Below, in pieces: positions 59,812 to 64,000 of a DNA stretch of 64,000 nucleotides (within the stretch, counting starts at the first letter, position 1; each line of letters opens with the position of its first letter). The notes under the pieces are model-generated. The model ran no database searches, was not told the DNA's origin, and worked only from the letters and a program-made list of their open reading frames with translations. Source of the DNA: Spirosoma foliorum (GTDB lineage Bacteria > Bacteroidota > Bacteroidia > Cytophagales > Spirosomataceae); contig NZ_CP059732.1 of the NCBI RefSeq assembly GCF_014117325.1, forward strand, positions 1,488,001 to 1,552,000, given 5' to 3'. Position numbers and translations under genes: made by a program.

Positions 59812-60168
59812 ATGTCGAAAGTTGATCCCCGTATTCTATTAGTGACGACTTATGCCGCTTTTAATGCGCGCGCCATTGATGAAGTTCTTGCCAATATGCA
59901 TCCCGATGTAGATTGGCCAAATGGCTGGGAGGGTGGCCGCGTAATTGGCCACGAGGCTGTGCGCGATTACTGGACCCGTCAATGGGCAGAAATAAACCCG
60001 CGGGTCGAACCGGTACATTGCGAAACCGATCCAACGGGGCAGGTTGTTGTTGATGTCCATCAGGTTATTAAAGATTTATCAGGAACGCTTTTGGGTGATG
60101 AGATGATACAACACGTCTACCAAATTGACGATGGGTTGATCCGCCGAATGGATATCAGGAAGGTTTGA
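59812..60168 (+). CDS. SnoaL-like (NTF2-fold) protein
   Basis: A 118-residue NTF2-like protein. The opening helix and central beta sheet are visible as TTYAAFNARAIDEVLANMHP, DVDWPNGWEGGRVIGHEAVR, YWTRQWAEINPRVEP and VDVHQVIKDLSGTLLGDEMI. The Asp-Trp and HEAVRDYW positions fit SnoaL-like isomerases and dehydratases. No partner enzyme is adjacent, so the substrate is unknown. It is followed by a small inverted repeat and a gene-poor stretch. Confidence 0.85.
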   Translation: MSKVDPRILLVTTYAAFNARAIDEVLANMHPDVDWPNGWEGGRVIGHEAVRDYWTRQWAEINPRVEPVHCETDPTGQVVVDVHQVIKDLSGTLLGDEMIQHVYQIDDGLIRRMDIRKV

Positions 60169-60307
60169 AAATAAGTTGTACACCGAAGTGATACTTCAGT
60201 GAGCCGTCAGGCTAAGTTATTTATTGCGTATATAACATCTCTGACATAGTCTAACTAGCCCTGTAAGGGCGTCCTGTCAATAGTTATTGTCGTTTAGTAA
60301 GAGCCCG

Positions 60308-60361
60308 AAGCGCCGTAGGTGCGACCTAATTCTTGGTACATGGGTCGCACCTACGGCGCTT
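60308..60361. repeat. Inverted repeat AAGCGCCGTAGGTGCGACC
   Basis: AAGCGCCGTAGGTGCGACC (60308-60326) and its perfect reverse complement (60343-60361) surround a 16-base loop. GC-rich and without a T-tract, it resembles a mobile palindromic element. A smaller GCCC-TGTAA-GGGC hairpin lies nearby (about 60258-60270). Confidence 0.85.
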
Positions 60362-60524
60362 GAGGTTATGGCCAATCCTCTGTTTTCTATTAACAGGTCA
60401 CTCCTAACGGAGTTTCAAACATGCTCAAAAAGATATGTATACTGTATGCTAAGTTATAGCACAGCTCGTTGGCTGCTATGGCGACCGCACTGAGTCTCGC
60501 TTTGGTGTACAACAAGCAGCTCAT

Positions 60525-62559
60525 CTAGTTTTGAATGACTGGAAATTGAGCGATTCGGAGGGTTGTGCAACCGTAGGGTACTAAAATAATCTCTTCTTGT
60601 GGTTCGGCTTTCAGGGTATAAATGGGACTAAAGGGAATTGGGCCAGTCATCTCACTGTAAAGCTGCCAGAATGGGATACGTTTGGCTGTCAGCCGAATTT
60701 CAGAGGGGGCATTGTCAAGATTCCAGGGATAACTCGCTACGGACTCTTTCTTGGTCACCTTTGCCGTTTGGGGCAGTTTCGTATCCGATACATCGATTAA
60801 TCCATAATTCCAGGGAGTGGTGGGGCGCACCTCGGTATACTGATTTCCATACGCAATGGGGTCTTTATCGTTTTGTACCGTTTTCCATTCCTCGCCCATT
60901 TTTAGCGCGTAGGTCAACGGGCCACGCTCCACCGAAATGGAATTCTCGTGCCACTGGTTTTTGAAAACGTGCATGGGTAAACGTAATTCAACCACGTCAC
61001 CAGACTTCCAGGTACGATTGATAACCACAATCTGATTCCCTGCCGATGTTTTAAATGGCTGGCCGTTTACCAAAACAGTCGCCTGTTTGCACCAGGCTGG
61101 AATTCGCAAGTGGAAAGGAAATTTGATCGGATTTAAGGCCTTTCCTGTCATGAGTGTAAATCGAATGCGTTCATCGAAAGGGTAGGTCGTTTCTTCCGTG
61201 AACGTCACTTCCTGGCCTCCTGCAACATAGGCTTTCACCTGGCTAGGCGAATAAACCAGAGCCGCTAAGCCTTGGTCGGTGGTGGCGTACCAAAGGCTCT
61301 GCGTAAACTTTGGCCAGCCCTGATGCATGTTGGACGTACAGCAGGGGTAACCCGTCAGCAAGCCGATACAGGCATCGGTGCCGCCGTGATTCTGATCGAA
61401 ATTGCGGGTATGCCGGGTAAGCATCACCTGATTCGCCTGCTGGAAATACTGACGCTCCATGAAATCGTCGCTAACCTGAGCCGGTAACGCATTGAAGGCA
61501 ATTTTCTCTAACTGATCGGCAAACGAAACATTACCCGTAATGCCTATCATACTTTCCAGACTAAACATCATTTCCACCGCCGTACACAACTCCGATCCTT
61601 GCGTAGGGTTATTGCCATGAAGTGCTTCGTCTCCGCCGTACAACCCATGCGCCATGCCGTTGTAATGACGGATGTCGGCCAGGCCCTTTGTTACGGCTTC
61701 CACATACTTAGGTTCTGTATGTTGCTGGTAGTAAATCAAGGGTTCTTTGATACCCTGAGCCAGGTTGACACAGTGAATGCTTCCGGGTTGCGAGAGCATG
61801 TCGGTATGCAGAAATCCATTTGTATAATCGAAGGTTTGTTTGTGAAGCAAATCCGCCAGTTTGAGCAGAAACGCATCGCCGGTCTGGTTGTAGAGCCAGT
61901 AAACAACCATCAGGTTATCGCCAGCCCGGTAACGTGCCCAAAACGTCCAATGATCGAGCGGAAACTTGGGTAATTGCTGTAGCTGATACTTGAAGTAGTT
62001 GGTCATCAGCTTAATAACCCGAGGGTCACCGGTAGCCGAGTGGTATTGCTTCAGAATTTTGAGCATCACCATTTTGGGCCACCAGTCCTGACAATTATCG
62101 CGTTGTAAACCGGCTTCATGCGGGTAATCTTTCAATGGCCCAAAGTAGCCATTGGGCTGCTGACTATTGATGGCCCATTCTACCCAGGGTTTTGTCTTGG
62201 CAATCAACTCTTTGTCGTCCAGTAGATAGGCCAGGGGCAACAGACCATCAATCCAATACGGTCCGCGCTCCCATTGATCGCCATCGCCACCGAGCCAGCC
62301 ATTGCGCTTACCCATAACCGATGGATACAGCTCATCGAGACGCCCCGAAGCACCCTCTTTTTGCCGAATAAGCATTTCGTGCAGCCAACCCTGTGCTTTA
62401 ATCGCCCCAAGTGGTAGTTCAATATATGGGTTAGGGCGAAGCGGACTTCGGTTGTTGAGATACGTTCGCGAGGGGGGGTGCCTTACTGATCGGCTGAGCT
62501 TGAGTACTCACCTGAATGGCAATCAACAGACCAATCAGACACAACAGAGATAGACGCAT
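60525..62559 (-). pseudogene. GH127 beta-L-arabinofuranosidase-like enzyme, frameshifted in a G-run
   Basis: A secreted glycosidase whose 616 C-terminal residues (ATG 62375 onwards) are intact. The true start is ATG 62559, with signal MRLSLLCLIGLLIAIQVST, but a run of seven G (62472-62478; C-run on the coding strand) shifts the frame. With six, the protein reads APPSRTYLNNRSPLRPNPYI and joins ELPLGAIKAQGWLHEMLIRQ without a stop. The metal/nucleophile residues are present: Glu-x-Cys in SELCTAVEMM and Cys-Cys in GYPCCTSNMHQGW. It removes beta-L-arabinofuranose from arabinan-type or hydroxyproline-linked chains. Divergent from the esterase-GH9-like gene. The defect may be a sequencing error or real. 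Confidence 0.85.
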
Positions 62560-62654
62560 AAGCGGGTAAAACCAGAGTTAATTGTTTCTACTAAGAGGTA
62601 TACCGAGAATCAGTAAAGCGATATAAGCAGACGATACTACTGAATGAACCTGAA

Positions 62655-62691
62655 AATTGGCCATACCTAAGTGGATAGTTGAATTGGCCAT
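62655..62691. promoter_or_regulatory. Repeated AATTGGCCAT motif between divergent glycan genes
   Basis: AATTGGCCAT occurs at 62655-62664 and 62682-62691 in the same orientation, 27 bases apart, with a TGGCCA palindromic core. It lies in the 300-base gap between the divergent GH127 and esterase-GH9-like genes. It might be a shared operator, but a chance repeat is possible. Confidence 0.4.
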
Positions 62692-62862
62692 TTACCGAAT
62701 AAAATGAGTACAATCCTGAATCATTGATATATGTCTGACCTAGAATCGTTTTAATGACCGTTCACAAGAAAAATGACTGAATAAGTTGGCTGATTTTTCA
62801 ATTTGCTTATTTATGGGCGACGTGTGTTTGTGATTTTTATTTTTTGTAAATAAAGTATTGGT

Positions 62863-64000
62863 ATGAGGGGGATCAGGATACTCGGTTGGGTAATAAGCAT
62901 TTTAGTTGTTCATGCAGGACGGGCACAAGCGCCGGTTAATGGTACCGGTAGTCTCACTTCAGGTGGCAGAACCCGGACCTTTTCGTTCCACTTACCAACC
63001 AATATTCCTAAAGACAACCTTGCCCTCGTGATTGGGTATCATGGCGATGGCGGAACAGGCGCTGGTTTTCAAGCTTATGCAGGACTCGATGCCGTAGCTA
63101 ATACTCAGAATTTCATTGTTGCTTACCCCGATGCTGTAAACGTTGGGGGCAGTATTCAATTCAATAAATATGCCGATACCGCTCCCGGATTTGGGAAGGC
63201 AGGCGATACAAACGGCCCCAATCCACCTGACCCGAATGCGCCTGATGATGTTCTGTTTACCTCCGATCTGATCGACTATTTCGCGCAAAAGTATCGCATC
63301 AACCGAAATCGGGTGTATGTTACCGGACATTCGGGTGGAGGCTATATGTGCTACTTTTTGAGTATGACGCTGCCTAACAAAATCGCGGCTTTTGCACCCG
63401 TTGCGGCTAGTTTGTGGGGAAATGATGCCTATTTGAACACGTACTTTTCGGCGAATACCTATATGCCTGTTCCCGTTCTGCATATCCACAGCAAAGGAGA
63501 CCCTACGGTCGATCCACCGATTATTCCCTATCCAAAGACACCCGCCTATGTCTGGCCACTGTCGAATTACTCTGGTCTGAATTGTAACAACTGGAGTTCG
63601 TACACAACAACGGCCTTTAACCCCAATGTCGATTCGCTTACTTTTTGTGGGTCGGGAAAAAAGGTTGTTTTGCTCATGACGAAAGATGCTACGCATGGCT
63701 GGAGTTCACTGTTCAATGTGGCCCAAACGATCTGGAGTTTCGTGAAAGGATACCAATTAACCAGCTATCCCGAGTTTGATAATCACCTGAAAGTCGATCA
63801 GTTCGGCTACTTGCCTCTTGCTAAGAAAGTTGCCGTTATCAGTGGTCCTCAAACGGGGTACAATGCGTCTGAAACCTTTACCCCATCGAGCTATTATCAA
63901 ATCCGAAAATCAAGTACGAATGCCGTTGTTTTACGGGGAGCGCCAACGGTATGGGGTGGGGGAGCAACCCACACACAATCGGGCGACAAGGCGTGGTGGT
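62863..64000 (+). CDS. CE1-type esterase with GH9-type N-terminal Ig domain, 3' end outside the window
   Basis: The frame from ATG 62863 is open to the window end (379 complete codons, no stop). It has a signal peptide (ILGWVISILVVHAGRAQAPV). An esterase domain follows, related to feruloyl esterase and PHB-depolymerase-like CE1 enzymes: LVIGYHGDGGTGAGFQ, YVTGHSGGGYMCYFLS (nucleophile in GHSGG), LHIHSKGDPTVD and TKDATHGWSS, giving Ser, Asp and His. From about 305 the sequence turns into an Ig-like module (HLKVDQFGYLPLAKKVAVIS) typical of the N-terminal domain of GH9 cellulases. The catalytic GH9 domain itself would lie beyond 64000, so that part is inference. Probable bifunctional plant-cell-wall enzyme. 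Confidence 0.8.
   Translation, partial: MRGIRILGWVISILVVHAGRAQAPVNGTGSLTSGGRTRTFSFHLPTNIPKDNLALVIGYHGDGGTGAGFQAYAGLDAVANTQNFIVAYPDAVNVGGSIQFNKYADTAPGFGKAGDTNGPNPPDPNAPDDVLFTSDLIDYFAQKYRINRNRVYVTGHSGGGYMCYFLSMTLPNKIAAFAPVAASLWGNDAYLNTYFSANTYMPVPVLHIHSKGDPTVDPPIIPYPKTPAYVWPLSNYSGLNCNNWSSYTTTAFNPNVDSLTFCGSGKKVVLLMTKDATHGWSSLFNVAQTIWSFVKGYQLTSYPEFDNHLKVDQFGYLPLAKKVAVISGPQTGYNASETFTPSSYYQIRKSSTNAVVLRGAPTVWGGGATHTQSGDKAWW

Noticed and set aside
62992..63696. 234-residue minus-strand frame
   Set aside because: It lies opposite the esterase domain, which has clear catalytic motifs. The minus-strand product is Arg/Ile/Cys-rich without features.

Overview
The window looks like a chromosome segment of a Bacteroidota bacterium, most likely Cytophagales and close to Spirosoma. 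That placement is inference from gene content: a Bacteroidota-type (subtype iii) type VI secretion locus, a type IX secretion sorting domain on a surface protein, SusC/SusD remnants, an outer-membrane-beta-barrel TonB receptor, and -33/-7 promoters of the TTTG / TAnnTTTG kind. No rRNA, tRNA, CRISPR array or intact insertion sequence was found, apart from one REP-associated transposase.

Layout. 1-6.8 kb: end of a T6SS cluster (tssC tail, six tube-type TssD genes in alternating short and long forms, vgrG, then a RAYT transposase with its REP array, and a tssN-like gene on the opposite strand). 7-18 kb: mostly housekeeping genes (SdiA-regulated lipoprotein, class A beta-lactamase, LolC/E-like permease, orphan histidine kinase, guaA, DUF2911 protein, YtxH protein, glmM, an isolated Anbu proteasome homologue). 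18-31 kb: a SprB-repeat/T9SS surface protein, an S9 peptidase, a YciI-lipoprotein-HAD-PhzF run, a tiny Cys/Lys-rich protein, hemW, mtgA, and a frameshifted galM. 31.7-38.9 kb: a metal-resistance block on the minus strand (CDF exporter, RND adaptor, a CzcA pump fused to a TolC-like channel, and a small exported protein). 39-52 kb: a ricin-type lectin, an AT-rich GIY-YIG-like gene, then a carbohydrate region (glycosidase, Na+/solute symporter, DHDPS-family lyase, AraC and LacI regulators, DUF3826 protein, and a susC/susD pair collapsed by a large internal deletion). 52.6-56 kb: an AT-rich, gene-poor accessory stretch with small orphan genes, including a diverged paralogous pair. 56-64 kb: TetR regulator, TonB receptor, SnoaL-like protein, a GH127 enzyme broken by one base in a G-run, and a divergent CE1 esterase-GH9 type protein running off the window.

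The carbohydrate genes at 40.9-52 and 60.5-64 kb look like plant cell-wall or glycoconjugate utilisation, but three coding regions carry disruptions (galM, susC/susD, GH127). Each involves a one-base change in a short or homopolymer run, so real decay and sequencing error must be separated before any function is inferred.

The intergenic space is unusually rich in inverted repeats. At least four families have two or more copies, and others are single long hairpins. Many sit directly at gene 3' ends, and several contain the stop codon of the adjacent gene.
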